A DNA stretch of 64,000 nucleotides from Muricea muricata (taxonomy: Eukaryota > Cnidaria > Anthozoa > Malacalcyonacea > Plexauridae): contig OY979725.1 in the NCBI GenBank assembly GCA_963855995.1, positions 12,442,383 to 12,506,382 on the forward strand, given 5' to 3'. The notes under the pieces were generated by a model that made no database searches, was not told where the DNA came from, and saw only the letters and a list, made by a program, of their open reading frames with translations. Position numbers and translations under genes: made by a program. Positions 1-12,545 of the stretch are shown here, one piece after another. Position 1 is the first letter of the stretch; every line of letters starts with the position of its first letter.

Positions 1-96
1 AACGAGATGAACAGATATTTGACATGGCAATAAACACACAGCAAACGATTGGACTCCTATCCTACTCGTACAGATATTTATATTTATATCTCTTAC

Positions 97-557
97 AATC
101 AACCACATGATGAGACCAACAACATACGAGGAAAACACCAACACGATAATAAACGTCCATGAATTTAGGATCAAGTTCATCACTCTCCCTGATTCGTTAA
201 ACGAGTTAAAGGAACTAACAATAAACGCTGCTCCAGGCGAATGAACCAGAGGAACGTAGGGAAATCCATTGCCGTATGTTGTCTTGTATTTTGTTCCATG
301 GATTGGAAAATGAAAGTCTATGTCTTCGCCCAAGTGTTGCCTTACTTCAATGATTCCTCGTTGTAATGATTTAGTTTTATTGCTTCCAACAAAGTTTATC
401 GCGGCTTTGTCACCGTATACACATTCACTGCAGCAGAATTTGATGGCGTGTTTAAGCACATCTGGGAATATTCCAACTGCAGTGTTATCTTCGTCTGTCG
501 TGTACGGTGTAAGTTGCCACCAGTTCGTTGTGAAAACTTTTTGACAGGTGCACGTTT
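97..557 (-). other. Ligand-binding lobe S1 and first membrane helix of paralog A channel
   Basis: The exon starts ETCTCQKVFTTNWW and carries VGIFPDVLKHAI, the counterpart of the SBP/iGluR S1 segment that follows the binding-site loop. EVRQHLGEDIDFHFPIHG then contains an arginine aligned with the conserved carboxylate-binding arginine of glutamate receptors (inferred alignment). VPLVHSPGAAFIV precedes a hydrophobic segment, SWTFIIVLVFSSYVVGLIMW, taken as M1. A donor GTAAGA follows directly. Reading on to the window edge gives open but unrelated sequence without a pore motif, so I end the exon at 97. Confidence 0.75.
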
Positions 558-3500
558 CTAAAACGAGATACAACCGTTGAAGGAAATCCACAGTAATCTC
601 TCTGAAGGAATCTGACATGAATACTAAGGTGACTCTTACGGTGTTAGGTTAGGGCTTTGGTAAATTATCCTCAACTTGACCAACCCAAAGGCTTTCTTAA
701 GCGCCTGTGGCGAAAAGGTCACTTGGGGGATAATTATCAACCACCTCGTCTGAATCATTAATTTGTACAGATATCCCCTGCCCATCTCTGTATACCCCGT
801 AACTTTTCTCGCTCTTTGCACTATTTCCAATGGAGGTCACCCCCTTCTCCCCACCTCTGCATATCTCCGTAACTCTCCTCATACTCCACTCTATTTCAAA
901 CAGAGATGACCCCTCCCCACCTCCTACATACCTCTATTACTCTACTCGCTCTCCACGCCATTTCCAGTGAAGTTGACCCCCCCCCCCTCTGTCCTCCACC
1001 TTCTCTACATACCTCCATAACTCTCTTCGCTCTCCACACCATTTCCAATAGAGGTGAATGCCAAAACTTGAATTGCGTAGGTAGTAAACGGCATAAGTCC
1101 TGTGATCAAATATTCCAGCTTATCTGGACCTACTTTCGTCCATTTGAATGTAGCATTGATGGCCTTTATCGTATCTCTCACAGGTTTGTATTTTATTCGA
1201 TACCCACGGAGTATGCCATGGACGTAGTATGAGGGCGTGATTGGTTGCCAGAATATGGGAATCTCTGTGGAGCTCCAGTGGGAACGCACTTTCAAGTCTA
1301 TGGGTGGTCTTGATGGTACTAAAGAGAATGAAAATGAGCCACATAGCCAAGGAGCCACGCCCTTTTTTGCTAGTTGTCAATTTTACCGACAATTTCACAG
1401 CGACTTGTCATTTGTAGGCTTGTTACAACTTTTTGAATCAACTTGTACAAGCCATCTATGGTACAAGCCTGTGGATAACAAGTTATGACAATCAACTTGC
1501 AACAAGTCTGCTCGTCAACATACTGTCACACAACGCATCCTGGTATCGGCTTGTTCACAACAAGTCTGTTGAAACTGGCGCGTTTTTGGCCGTGAATGCC
1601 GGTCAAAGCGATAGATAGTTGAAAGGTGTTTATGGGTGAGGGCTATTGTTGATATATCAAATCATTTTGTAGCTTTATTCGTCGTGTGTTTTTCGCAAGG
1701 TTACAACCCATATTAGTTGTTACTTACGATCTTCAAACGTTGTACAATTTATCTCGTTGCTTGCTTTGCCATCTCCAATACTTGTGTACCCAATCACTCT
1801 GATGCCATACTTCGTAAACTTCATTAAATTCTTCAGGACGATTTCATACGTGAATGGAATGGTCTCGTTTACCATATAATCTCCGTCATCATCGATCGCA
1901 CGAAATAAAATCTTGTAGCCGCGAAGGATACCGTGGACTTGATCCTGGTGTATTCGCCCCCATTTCACTTTGATGCTTGTAGAGGCTAAGGCATGAGCTG
2001 TTACGAAATTCACTGCACGACTTGGAACTAAGAAAGGGCATGGATAAGTTCAGTACATCAAGTTAAGGTTATGTCCAACCTACAATTCATTTGCATCAAT
2101 TGTCAACAGAGAACTAATCTAATCTCAAATTCCAATCTACAATTCATTTACATCAATTGTCAACAGAGAACTAATCTAATCTCAAATTCCAACTTACTGT
2201 CTTCAGCCGTTGGCAGCCAAATCAGTGCACTCTTCTTTCCGACTCCCTTTGACGTGTAGCCAGCCATTCTAATATTATACTTGGTAAATTTTCGCAGTCC
2301 TGTTATTTCTATTGCCCTCGTTGTTGGTGAGGCATAGCGTAGTATCCACGGTCGATTTTGGTAGGCTCGTCGCTTGTAGTAAACTATATACCCACGCAGG
2401 ACGCCATGGGTCTGTGCTTTGGGGAGTGGGTCCCATTCGATGAGCAGCGAGGTTGAGCTCGTGTTGACCGCTAAGATTCCTGGAGGTGGTGCACTTGGTA
2501 CTGTAATATGAAAGAGGATTTTAATACAGAGTCAAATTCAGCGGATGGGAAGAGCAATGACTGAAGGGAGTAGCGGGGGAGCAATGGTTGAAGGGGGAGA
2601 GAAATGACTGAAGGGGTAAGGGGGGAACAATGCCTGAAGGTGGCAAAATGGACCAGTGGCTGAAGAGGGTAAGGGGTAGCAATGACTGAAAGGGAGGAAT
2701 GACTGGGGATAAATAGGGAGCAATAGCTGGGGGGCATTGGCTGGGGGAAGGGGTTAAGATAGTGAGGTTGAAGATGTTTGCAATAGTGAACGTGAAGAAA
2801 TCACAAAACAGTAAACAGGACAAAGGACAAGGAATAGAGCACAAGCATCCGAGCGACTTATCAGTCTCTTCAACTGCTAAGTAAAAGCTGAAATATCAAT
2901 TGTAGCCTTACTGTCTTCTTCTGTCAATGCAGGAATCTGTTTACAAGGTTTGCCGATTCCTTTAACGGTCAATCCAGCCACCTGTATATAGTACTTCTGA
3001 TATTTTCGCAATCCAGTAAACTCCAGACTATGTACATCCGGCAGTACGGTCAAGTTGTTCCATATGTGAACATGCTCCGCTCTGTAGAACATTCCATAGC
3101 CACGTAAAATGCCGTGGACATGTTGAGGTGGAATTGCATTCCATGATATGTTTAAGCTTGTTGAGCTGGTATTGACCACTTCGATGTTTGGAGGGTGCTG
3201 ACTTGGCACTAGAATATATATGAAATTCTGGATAATTAGTAACTTTTGAAGGTTAAAGAATGTCTTACTGATATGGAAATAGTAATTTCGGGTTTCAATA
3301 GTGTAGGCGATGTAATTTTGTAAACCTAAACAACCAATGAAGTCATCTCACCGTCTTCATCTGTTGTGATGTAAAGATGACTTGCTAGTCCTTCTCCGAT
3401 CCTGTTGAATCCTGCTACGGCGATTTCGTACGTTGAAAACTTTTTCAAATCTCTCACAACTACGTACAAAGTACTCGTATTCAACGCGAGAGACACCCAC

Positions 3501-6500
3501 TCATCTGAAGAAGTTAACAGATACATATAAAAAGAAGTTTAGAACCTACAACATTGAGAGGTTGACCTCCGTGGTCTTTTGTTTTCCTCTTTGGTTAGAA
3601 ACTCAACCATTCCTTATTCGCTATCGGCTCTCTTGTTACATATGGTTTTTGAGCAATGATTTTGACCGCTCGTTTGCAAATACGACGTATTTTGATAAAG
3701 TAATGCAATCAGTAAAAAACACTATTGGTAGTAACTGGTGCAAAAATATGCAAAAGCAAAATTTTGAAAGATTTGGGGCTGCTGAAGAATTAAACCCTAT
3801 CACAAAAACTTTGAGCTTTTCTAAATTAGTTAATCGAGCATGTGCTTGTCCTAATTCCTAACTGGGCAGCATTTAAGCTGTGCTTTTATAGTAACCTTTG
3901 AGTTTAGCACTCGGATATTATCATCTCTTCTCTTTAAGTTTACAAGGACATGTGTGTACCTGTGTTCCTCAGACGATACTTCACCGCGTATCCTTGTAAT
4001 ATTCCCAGATGGTTCTCTTCAGGAATGGCGGACCATTGTACAGAGATGCTTGTTGAACTCAAGTTGTGCGCAGATCGAATCCGTGGGGCTGCGTTCGGAG
4101 CTAAGGTGGAGGAAAACAAAAATTAACAAGAACGTAGTTTTTCTTACATCTTACATCCTAGATTCCTATCTAATCTAAACTTGTTGAGTAGTAGCCTTGA
4201 TTACAATGTAACACGCTATTCCGTCTGATTTCTACACGTGCGTTCATTTCAACCCTTGAGAGAAGAAGATAACTGGCGAGCCAGTGTGGTTCCCTACGGA
4301 AAAAAGTTCAGAAATGGAAATCATTTATTTACCCTCCATTTCAGTCCAAACAACTAAGGGCAAACTCGTTACGCCTTCTCCTCGTCTATTACGCGCCACA
4401 ACTCTGATCTTGTAAGGCTGGAATATTTGTAAATTCTTTATCTCTGCGTGGTAAGAGTTTGGGGGCAATATCGTCTTTGTGTACTCTGATGTATTGCTCT
4501 CGGCATGCAGTACGACAAAATTTGTGAGGTTTCCATTGGACTGCGATAGTGGAATGTCTTTCCATGCGACTTTGATGCTTCGTGAGCTTGTGTTATGCGC
4601 TGTGATGTTGTCGGGAGGTACAGAGGGAACTGATAAAAGTAAATGGATCATTCTGTTAGTATTGGTAATCGTAACATTAAGGTTTGAACGGTCCAATACA
4701 TGTTGATGTTCTTGTCTTACCATCAATACTTTTCATATCCATACCAATCACATCTAATTCTCCCAGTTTGTTTTTTAAAAATATTTCGTCCTGTAAGTCC
4801 ATCACGCCAGAATAGAGACGGTTGAAGAAATGCAGCTCAACCAAAGCAATAAGGCTTCCTTTCCTAGGTAGGAAAATTCTCAAAGTAAAAAAGGAACATT
4901 TTTTGAAAAGTCGTATTCCAATGATATGAGCTTACCAAAACTTTAAAACTTTCATTCTGCGCAAAGGAGATTTCTCGGCATAAAAGTCTCTCACCTTAAG
5001 ATAAATCGATTCGAAGTTGTAAAGTAACAGAAAGATCAATTTATTAAAGTAAAAACTAAAAACATACTTAGGCAATTCTTACATTTTTCAATATTTTCTT
5101 CTCAAGGTTCTGGTAGTACAGACTGTTAAAGTTTAACAACGAGTCCCTCCATTCTTCGGACGTGATTTTAATCGTTATTGTGAAAAGAATATCTGTAAAA
5201 GATACATAAAGCTATTCAGTTACGAAACAAGAGCGTTAAAACTTATATTCTTCAATTTGTTTAAATTACCTGGACATCTTTGGGGATTACATTCCTCGGA
5301 GTCGACCCCAAGCTCACCAGAAACCACCGTACATTCCCTCCCTCCGTACTGTGGAGGTGGGTTATCACATGCCCTGATCCTCACTCGCCTACCACTCTCG
5401 CACGTTTTCGAACACCCAGAGAACTTGGACCATTCGCTCCAACCACCATCAATGGGACATGGAAAAATATTACATGCCCGTATTTGCCTGGCCAGCCCCA
5501 GTCGGGCACATGTGCGCCCGCCGAATTTAGGGGCTGGGCTGTCACATTCCCGCGTACGTGTTTGATAGCCCTCCTCCCCACAACTTGTGCTACATTCTGT
5601 AAAGCTTTTCCAGGACCCATATGCACCATCGACCGGGCAATTTCGTAGAAAGCACGAACGCGTTTCGCTTTCAGGGCCCAGATGACTGCAATTTTGCCCG
5701 TTATGCATTGGCTTTGGGTCAGTACAATTTCGGGTACGAGTTTGAGTGCCATTGTCGCAAGTTGCGGAACATGGGGTGAATTTTGACCAGGCGGTGTAGT
5801 TCCCGTGGACAGGGCACGGGTGAGCGTTACAAACTACTTCGTCGAGACTTGGTCCGAGTCTCGCGCAGTCTCTCCCTCCGTGGGCAGGCGAGGGGTCAGT
5901 GCAATTTCTGCGACGATGTTTCGTTCCGTTTCCACAGGATTTGGTACAGACGCTAAAGTCTCCCCAATTTGAGTAACCTCCATCAACAGGACAGGGAAAG
6001 TCATTGCATATGTCCCACCTCCACATCGATTCCCCCGACACTTCCTCGCAACTCTTGCCCCCATGCTGGGGCGTGGGGTTTTCACATTCTCTCGTCCGAA
6101 AACGCTTACCCCTCGCACATGTTCGTGTGCAACCCGAGAACGGCGACCACTCGCCCCAACCTCCGTGTATTGGACACGGAAAATCATTACATACTTGAGT
6201 ATCATTTTCTGGACCGAATCTTGAACAGTCTAAACCGCCGTGTTGTGGTCTCGGGTTATTGCAGGTTCGGTTTCTTTCTTTGGTACCCCTTGCACAGCTC
6301 TTGGTACACTTTGTGAATTCACTCCAGGCAGAATATCCACCATTAATGGGACAGTAGTGGGTGTTGCATGGTCTAGTATCGTTGCTCAACCCCAAGTGGA
6401 AACAATCTCTCCCACCGTATTGTGGAGTGGGGCTGGTGCAGGACCGCACCCTTGTCTTTACCCCACCGCCACAGGATAAGGTACACTCAGAAAACGCAGA

Positions 6501-9500
6501 CCACTGAGTATACCCTCCGTGAATGGGACATGGATGTGTATTACAGCTGTCATTATCAATGCTTGGACCAATTATTGAGCAATCCCTGCCCCCGTGTTTT
6601 GGCGTGGGGCTATCGCAGGATCGATTCCGCGTCATGGTTCCATTTCCGCAACTTTTAGTACAAGTAGTAAACCCGCTCCATTCGGAGTAACCTCCGTGAA
6701 TGGGGCAAAAGTGCGTATTGCATCTCCTAGTTTCATCGGCTGCCCCCAAATACGAGCAATTACGCCCGGCGTGTTGTGGGGTGGGTTCTGTGCAAGTCCG
6801 CACTCTGGTTTTTTTGCCCCCTCCGCATGTGACAGAACATTCGGTAAAGTTAGACCATTGCGAATACCCGCCGTGAATTGGACAAGGAAATTCATTGCAC
6901 GCAAGAACTTCTAAAGACGGACCCAATCTCGAGCAATTCCTTCCGCCGTGAAGAGGTCTCGGCTTATCACAAGTTCTCGTTCTGAATTTCGTCCCATTTT
7001 GACAGCTTTTACTGCAGACGCTAAAATTCCCCCAAGCCGAGTACCCTCCGTGGACTGGACACGGATTGAGGTTACACACACGAATTTGTCGAGCTTGTCC
7101 TAATCCCGAACAATTTTTCCCGCCATGCATTGGCACAGGCTGGGTACATGTTCGTATACGAGCCGAGTACCCTCCGCCACAGGATTGGCTGCAATCGTTA
7201 AAATTACTCCACTCCGAATAACCGCCGTGTATTGGGCATTCACGATCAATGCATGACGTAATCTCTGTGGTGGATTCTTGTCGGCTGCAGTTTCTCCCTC
7301 CGTGGGCCGGGCGGGGGTCCGTGCAGGTTCTGTACCGAGCGTGGATACCGGTGCCGCATGTAACTGAACAAGGTGTGAATTCCGACCATTGGCTGTATTT
7401 ACCGTGAACTATAATGAAAAAGAGAAAGATAACAGTTCACATCAATTCTGGTACGTATTTTTGAAAGCATTAAAAGTTCGAGCGAGTGTTGGTGAGAGCT
7501 TCTCAAAGTTACCATGGTATCTCTTCAACTATCCATGATGTTACCGATAAAACCTGCTAAAGCTAGCTCTTTGAATTAGCTCAAAATTAAGTGCATAAGA
7601 GTTGGCAGTCAAACTCGATCGAAGAGTGGCAACTGTATATCTTTGAGACTTCAATCTATCTTTGTTGGGAGTGAAACTTATACAAATCTCTATTCTGTGC
7701 TACTCTCTTCCATCATCTTACCACGTCGCGCATAAAACACGTGACATATTTCTTCCTTCATCAATATGCCGTCCCAGACCCCCAACTCGTCCATCTCCAC
7801 TTCACCGCTATTGGTCAATTCGTAATCTGCGCCAACGATTAAACGTTCCGGCGGTCCGTAGCGATGCGCAGCGCGGTCAAACGAGACACCGCCCGATACA
7901 TAATCAGCTTCTGAACAATTGAAAAAGATTTTCAGCTCTCTAACTTCGGAATTCCACTGTAAGCCCACGTGAGTCCATGTCTTAAAATTCCAATTTGTGT
8001 CCAAGAACCTCCGAACAGTCCGTGGGAAAATTTCGTGCCATTCAAACCCAGTTGTAGAAAAACGTAATTGTCCTTTCTGGATTTCGAGGTAAAACCCTCT
8101 GGCCTCCTTTTGTTTAACAGCATTCAGCAGTACTGCGTTCCGTTGTGGTGTCGCTTCCATTCGTAGCCAGAACAGGATGGTAAATCCATGCTCGCATTGG
8201 AAAGGTTTTGGAATGCACGAGGAATCCAACGAGCCAAGGTCCAGCCAAGATAAGGAAGAGTTAGTGTAGCTCGAGAGCTTGACGCCTTGCTCTAACATCC
8301 CCGAGACGTACTCCAACGTTTGATTTTTAATCTCTTGCTGGTCTTGCCCGTCGAACGACCAATAGTACCTGGCATGTCTGTAGTAAGGATCTAGGAGCAG
8401 CGAGTATTTATTAAAGCCGAAGTATTAATTAAAAATCAAGCCCGAGTGGAACGAGGATGTAAGATGATGAGAATACGGAATACGTAAATTTGTTATTGCA
8501 AAGCTCTAGATCTTGATCGGCTTGGATCTTTGTTGGATGAAGATCCGAGCTTGCGAATTGAAAAGCTTTGCAAGAACAGATTTACATGACGATTCCTCAA
8601 AGCTAAACTTTTTGAGCTGGTCATCCGATTGTGAACGAGAAACACCATTTTTAAACATGTATAGATACGCGTACCTGGTCCAAGCGAGATTGCTTCTACT
8701 GTCTCCTGCGAAGACACATTGAAATCGTAAGCAAAATGAACGAATAAAATGTGGCAAAACCATTGAAATGAATTATTATCAAGTGTTCATGATTAATTGA
8801 GGATTGAGTTGTATTGTCATTTTGAATTTTTTATTGGCAAGCAAAAAATTCACGTTTACGTAAATTGTGACAAAACCCTGTCTGATATTGCATGTCGAAG
8901 CTTTAATACGATTAATATTACACGTATTTTCTAACTGAATGCGTTTACAATGTATATTTTAGAAACATTCAGTCCGGTGAAACAGTCTCTTTAAGAAATC
9001 ACTAAGCCGTTTCCAAAATCATTACAGTTAATTGCGTTTAAGATTTTAAAGTATTTACAAGACGAAAATCAGTTTTAAAATTACACTAATATTTGTAAAC
9101 AAGCTAGACGCCCTACGTTTGGCAGTTCAACAACAGGTATAGCAGCTTGTTATGTATGCTAAACTGCAAAGTGGTTTTCTTAATAAATCTTACTCTTTAA
9201 AATACTAAATAATGAAAACTCGTGAAATTAACGGCGAAATCAAGCCATCATTATTGAGCATAACCACAATATTTAGTATTTTTATCTGCTATTTAAAAAT
9301 ACATTTTAATTAATTGAGGATCAAACCAATTTTCAACACAAACTCTATATAGTATGTGCCGCATTTAGCCTTTATACATTTGCCCGCATTCCGCTCTTTG
9401 CAGCTAAATCACAACGTATTTTTACACATTTCTCCGGCAAAACTTTGAAGGAGATACACGGAGACTGCCTTACGTTTAGCAACATGCAATGCCGGTTAAA

Positions 9501-9822
9501 AACGAAAAAACAGCCTCAAACCAAACTTTAGAGGAATTCGAGATAACAAAATATATATCGGCATAACAATATGTGGTTTTATAAATTATCAACCCCCCCC
9601 CAGATCGGTCGATATTTTCTTTTGCAAAGTTGCCGTTGGAAAATCATTAGAAAGTGTTGTAAATAGAGCACACTGCAGGCTTCCGTACGAAACTGAACTA
9701 CAAAACCATTCACGTCGAGCAATAATGCACGATAAAAATCTATTATATTGTTAATAAACCCGTCTTACTTTTAGCTGGTTTATCAGCAACAACACGACCA
9801 AACTCCATGATACGATCAACAT
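97..9822 (-). CDS. Giant adhesion-type glutamate-receptor-like channel, paralog A (3' part off the left edge)
   Basis: I chained 15 exons by GT/AG borders in one frame: 9822-9769, 8705-8675, 8390-7722, 7408-5270, 5192-5083, 4994-4936, 4863-4721, 4629-4333, 4100-3960, 3504-3352, 3208-2912, 2500-2198, 2027-1728, 1318-1013 and 557-97, giving about 1821 residues. Exon 1 encodes a hydrophobic signal peptide (MLIVSWSLVVLLLINQLK) ending at a phase-0 donor. Next come a LamG-like domain, 12 thrombospondin type-1 repeats in one exon, a SEA domain over three exons, six FN3 domains, and lobe S1 plus M1 of an iGluR-like channel. A donor at 96/95 ends the visible part, so the pore, S2 and M4 must lie beyond position 1. 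Exon order and phases match the plus-strand gene at 29106-43434, which is strong support for the model. FN3 number 2 is split by an extra intron absent from paralog B. Exon 1 and the 31-bp exon 2 are the least certain; a transcript would settle them. The function is inferred: a surface receptor-channel. Confidence 0.85.
790..1056 (-). repeat. Exon-end tandem repeat copying the FN3-6 splice donor (paralog A)
   Basis: The last 45 bp of the FN3-6 exon and its donor (ending GGAG|GTATGT at 1013) recur three more times downstream in the intron, near 927-975, 859-907 and 790-837, with a spacing of about 68-79 bp. Later copies carry stops or altered donors (ATAGAG|GTATGT in copy 2, GATATGC in copy 3, GGGTATAC in copy 4). 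Copy 1 is taken as the real exon because its frame and phase match paralog B. Confidence 0.75.
2074..2190. repeat. 57-bp tandem duplication in paralog A intron
   Basis: Two copies of a 57-bp unit (TCCAACCTACAATTC... and TCCAATCTACAATTC...) start at 2074 and 2131 and differ at a few positions. The array ends a few bases from the donor of the FN3-4 exon. Confidence 0.9.
2530..2765. repeat. GA-rich degenerate minisatellite
   Basis: Irregular copies of GGGAGCAATGACTGAAGGG-like units of roughly 25-30 bp fill much of the intron between FN3-3 and FN3-4 of paralog A. On the coding strand this is an extended polypyrimidine stretch. It makes long open frames on the minus strand that are not genes. Confidence 0.8.
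5270..7408 (-). other. Twelve tandem thrombospondin type-1 repeats in one exon (paralog A)
   Basis: A single intronless exon of 2139 bp encodes 12 TSR modules of about 57-59 residues. Each begins GGYSxW or GNYxxW, continues with C-S-x-[ST]-C-G-x-G and R-T/N-R-x-C, then P-x-P-x-x-G-G-R-[ND]-C-S and ends CPIHG or CPVHG. Six cysteines per module and many N-C-S and N-F-[ST] glycosylation sequons are visible. Most modules have one tryptophan in the first strand rather than the WxxWxxW ladder of classic TSRs. The family mediates extracellular adhesion and matrix binding. The exon length differs from the paralog B array by only 6 bp. Confidence 0.93.
7722..8390 (-). other. LamG/concanavalin-like exon of paralog A
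   Basis: This phase 1-1 exon of 669 bp encodes about 223 residues. It opens with YYWSFDG, close to SYWDFDE in paralog B, and contains GFTILFWLRM, TWTHVGLQWN and a late DELGVWDG motif. These are the strand motifs of laminin-G/pentraxin-type jelly-roll domains (family knowledge). Paralog B has the matching motifs GFTISFWLNL, IWHHVALTWN and DDFAIWFE in the same order. The ligand cannot be read from sequence; extracellular binding of carbohydrate or matrix is the usual role of such domains. Confidence 0.75.
8497..8576. repeat. Short palindromic MITE (GCAAAGCTT family)
   Basis: TTGCAAAGCTCTAGATC at the left and a diverged inverse ending GAAAAGCTTTGCAA at the right flank a core with GATCCGAGCTTGCG. 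Related sequence occurs near 11930-12030 and 45070-45112, so this is a dispersed family. It lies in intron 2 of paralog A. Confidence 0.6.
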
Positions 9823-12545
9823 ATTTACTTCAAATCAAGCTATCCTCTTTACAGCTAGCGTAAACACTTCATAACTTTCTCCAAAACATACCGCAGCTAG
9901 TCAGCGAAAAATCCAGATCGTTACATTGAAAACATGTTTTTCCAAAACATCTTAATCAACCACCAATCATCAGCGAGTGCGGCCAAAATTGTTTTCAAAA
10001 TCACCTGCAAAACCGTTTATTTTCCAAAATGTTTTTTATTAGCTACTATACTCTCGCCGTTAGCTTATATTTTTCACTGAAAATTCATTCATTGAAAGAG
10101 CTTTGAATGGAGCAAAGATTCCCCCAGAGAAACGAGCTAAACGGGTGTTAAAAAAACACTTATCTTGCTTAACTGGGGCCGTTTGTTCGGAGCCTGTTTA
10201 GCGTAAACGGTGGATAAGTCAAAATTAAATAACTTTTGCATCACTCGTTAAACAGTTAACTTAAATATTTTGCAGTAAATATGTAGTTGCAAGCATAATC
10301 ATTCTATTAAGGTTCAAAACTTTTAGTTTGGTTGTTGAATGAATTTATAAACTTGGTTTCTATTTTTAGCTTAAAGGGAAATGGCAACAAAAAATTTTAT
10401 CGTCTCATTTGAAAGAGACTCTAAAACAATAAATAGAAGTCTATTGCAAAATTCTGTTTTACTTCGGGAGATATTCTCACCTAAATCAACGAACTGTCCG
10501 CCATCTTGGATTAATTTTTCACCTCATTAACAACATTTTGGTGACGTTACAACAGGGATAAGCCTGTCGAAAATCCTCCTAAATTCCTACCAACAATCAA
10601 ATATTGTTTGAAATCTTCTCAGTCCGTGCTGAAATCCGAAACACTTGCCGTACATGCGGTTATGAGAGCATATTGACCATTGTGTCGTAAGAAAAAAAAA
10701 TCGCGTGATCCCAGTTGTGACGCATCGTGCATATCCACAAGTATCCAAGATGGCGGGCAACTAAAGATTTCAAGTTAAAATATCTCACCAAATAAGGCAG
10801 ATATAAAAATTCTGTAATAGACTTCTATATATTGCTTTGGAGTCTCTTTCAAATGAGATGATAAAAAATTTTGTTGCCATTTCCCTTTAACCACCGTTTA
10901 AGCTAAACGGGCTTCGAACAACCGGCCCCTGTATACTACTGTATTTACACAGGTAAACTAGCCAAAGAAAGATAATTTTATTTAAATTTAGATTTAAAAA
11001 AGTTTCATGCAAAAATATCTGCTGCCACGATAAGTCGATAACGCGGAGCAGTCAAAACAAAATTGTGGGAAATAATCGGCACGTTACTGTACTCTGTAGG
11101 TTTCAGTAGAGAAATGCGACATTTTGCTCGGTATTTTATAAGATGGTCGGTATAGTCGATAAAAAATCTACAGTTGCTGAAGGATAATAATTATTTCCCA
11201 AGTAACTAGGTTACGATTTGGATTAAGTACAAATAAGATCCATGACTGCTTTGTACAATTTTCGTTGCATTTTGTGGTAAGACGATGCAATATTTTTGTC
11301 GACTCGTCGATGAATTGATTAAAAGTTGTGTGCATGTTTATCAAAAGAATTAATAAGGTTGGTGCAGAAAGAGAAACACATCACATTTAAAATTTATGAT
11401 GGAACATGCATGATCAACTTTGTATTATGCTCGGTCTTCTCAAAGACAACAAATTGAAAACCAAGGTAGAAGTTCATAAATTCCTGGGGTTTTTTCATTA
11501 TTTCTCACCTTCAGACAAATATTTAAATACTGTGCTAAGAAATAAAATTGATCAATTCAGCTACATCACTGTCGAGTCATTTGGGTGATGGTTTTAATGC
11601 AAACTGTTGCATGCAAATTTGTTTCATGCAAATTTGTTTCGACAACATCGCAGGCTTTCTCAAGGCCGGTACTTCCATGAAATATTGCGATAAAAAGATG
11701 GCATGCACTAAAACACTTCTTAATGTCACAAACTTTGCTTTCTCTGTCACAACAAATGTAAAATTTCCCTATTTGGACCATCATTCGAACTACAGAACGG
11801 TGTAATTGATTTGCTAAGCCAAGCTGTTTCTTTGAGCAATCTTACAAACATCATTTTGTTCAATAAGCTCCTTATACGTTCAATATAACTATAATTTTAT
11901 GGAAGCACCACATAAATAAATTTACTATCGCAAAGCTTTCGATCTACGAGCTCGGACTTTACCAGTGCTAATAATGTAATGATGATAATGATAGCGTTGA
12001 TTAAGATCCGAGCTTACGGATCGATAATAAATTTTCGTAGTGTTTCCACAGACTTATAGCTGCATATACCTTGGCTGTTTACATAAGACAGGCTAGTCCG
12101 GTAAACTTTGCTGACTAATTTCTTCTTTACCTTTAATATAGCATCTTCAGAACTTGTCAAGTAAATTTGAAATATATATCCAGTGTGTACACTAGTTGTA
12201 AACTTTCTTAAGTTATTCAAGATTGTCTCATCTTAAAGAGGAAATACTTCATAACATTTCATAACATGCCAACCAGCCCGGTTAATTGAGCAAGAATGTC
12301 TCGTGTAAATAGCCCCCAACTTCGAAACATCGATGTTGTGGCAAACCTGAAAGACGTTGTGGCGAAAAGACCTGGCGAGGAGGTCTCCACTGGGGAGATC
12401 GTTCGTGCAAAGCGTGTGTACGTTTTGTTTTGCATATGCTTTGAACAAATTATGTATCTAAACATTCTTTTAAGTATAGAAAAATCACTTTGCACGATGA
12501 AAATTGCCAGTGAAGATCCACCTCAACGTGCAACTAATTTCTTGT
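9823..12545. other. Intergenic region between paralog A and P4HA
   Basis: No supportable gene was found. It should hold the paralog A promoter (upstream of 9822 on the minus strand) and the P4HA 3' UTR. It also contains a 755-bp foldback element and a copy of the GCAAAGCTT-family MITE near 11930-12030. The reading frames at 11406-11805 lack family similarity or splice context. Confidence 0.6.
10176..10930. mobile_element. Foldback MITE-like element of about 755 bp
   Basis: The left end GGGGCCGTTTGTTCGGAGCC and the right end (reverse complement GGGGCCGGTTGTTCGAAGCC) are inverted repeats. Inner inverted segments match as well, for example AAAGGGAAATGGCAACAAAA near 10374 against its reverse complement near 10870-10890, and CATCTTGGAT near 10502 against ATCCAAGATG near 10743. 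No transposase is encoded, so it is a non-autonomous element. A clear target-site duplication was not found. Confidence 0.8.

Larger units (their letters stand above)
1013..5192 (-). other. SEA domain and six FN3 domains of paralog A
   Basis: Exons 5192-5083, 4994-4936 and 4863-4721 build a SEA domain: DILFTITIKI at the start, VRDFYAEKSPLRRMKVLKFW in the middle, and KGSLIALVELHFF at the position where SEA domains self-cleave (G/S). The first and third exons have exactly the lengths of their paralog B counterparts (110 and 143 bp). Six FN3 domains follow at 4629-4333, 4100-3960 plus 3504-3352, 3208-2912, 2500-2198, 2027-1728 and 1318-1013. Each shows SSTSxxxxW, HGxLRGYxxxY, a Y-x-I-x-V-x-[AG] strand and a closing T-x-E-D. 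All FN3 units have phase-1 borders, as expected for shuffled extracellular modules. Confidence 0.85.

Noticed and set aside
1-96. Open reading on the minus strand beyond the M1 exon of paralog A to the window edge
   Set aside because: It has no resemblance to the pore segment of paralog B, and a good donor (GTAAGA) occurs right after M1, so it is treated as intron.
2471-2844. Proline/serine-rich open frames on the minus strand
   Set aside because: They are translations of a GA-rich minisatellite inside an intron.
5257-6914. Several plus-strand open frames of 80-120 residues
   Set aside because: They are antisense shadows of the TSR exon, whose cysteine-rich coding frame on the minus strand is unambiguous.
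8493-8763. Minus-strand open frames of 74-85 residues overlapping paralog A exon 2
   Set aside because: They run through a palindromic repeat and are in a frame or extent that does not join the LamG exon; only the 31-bp part 8675-8705 fits splicing.
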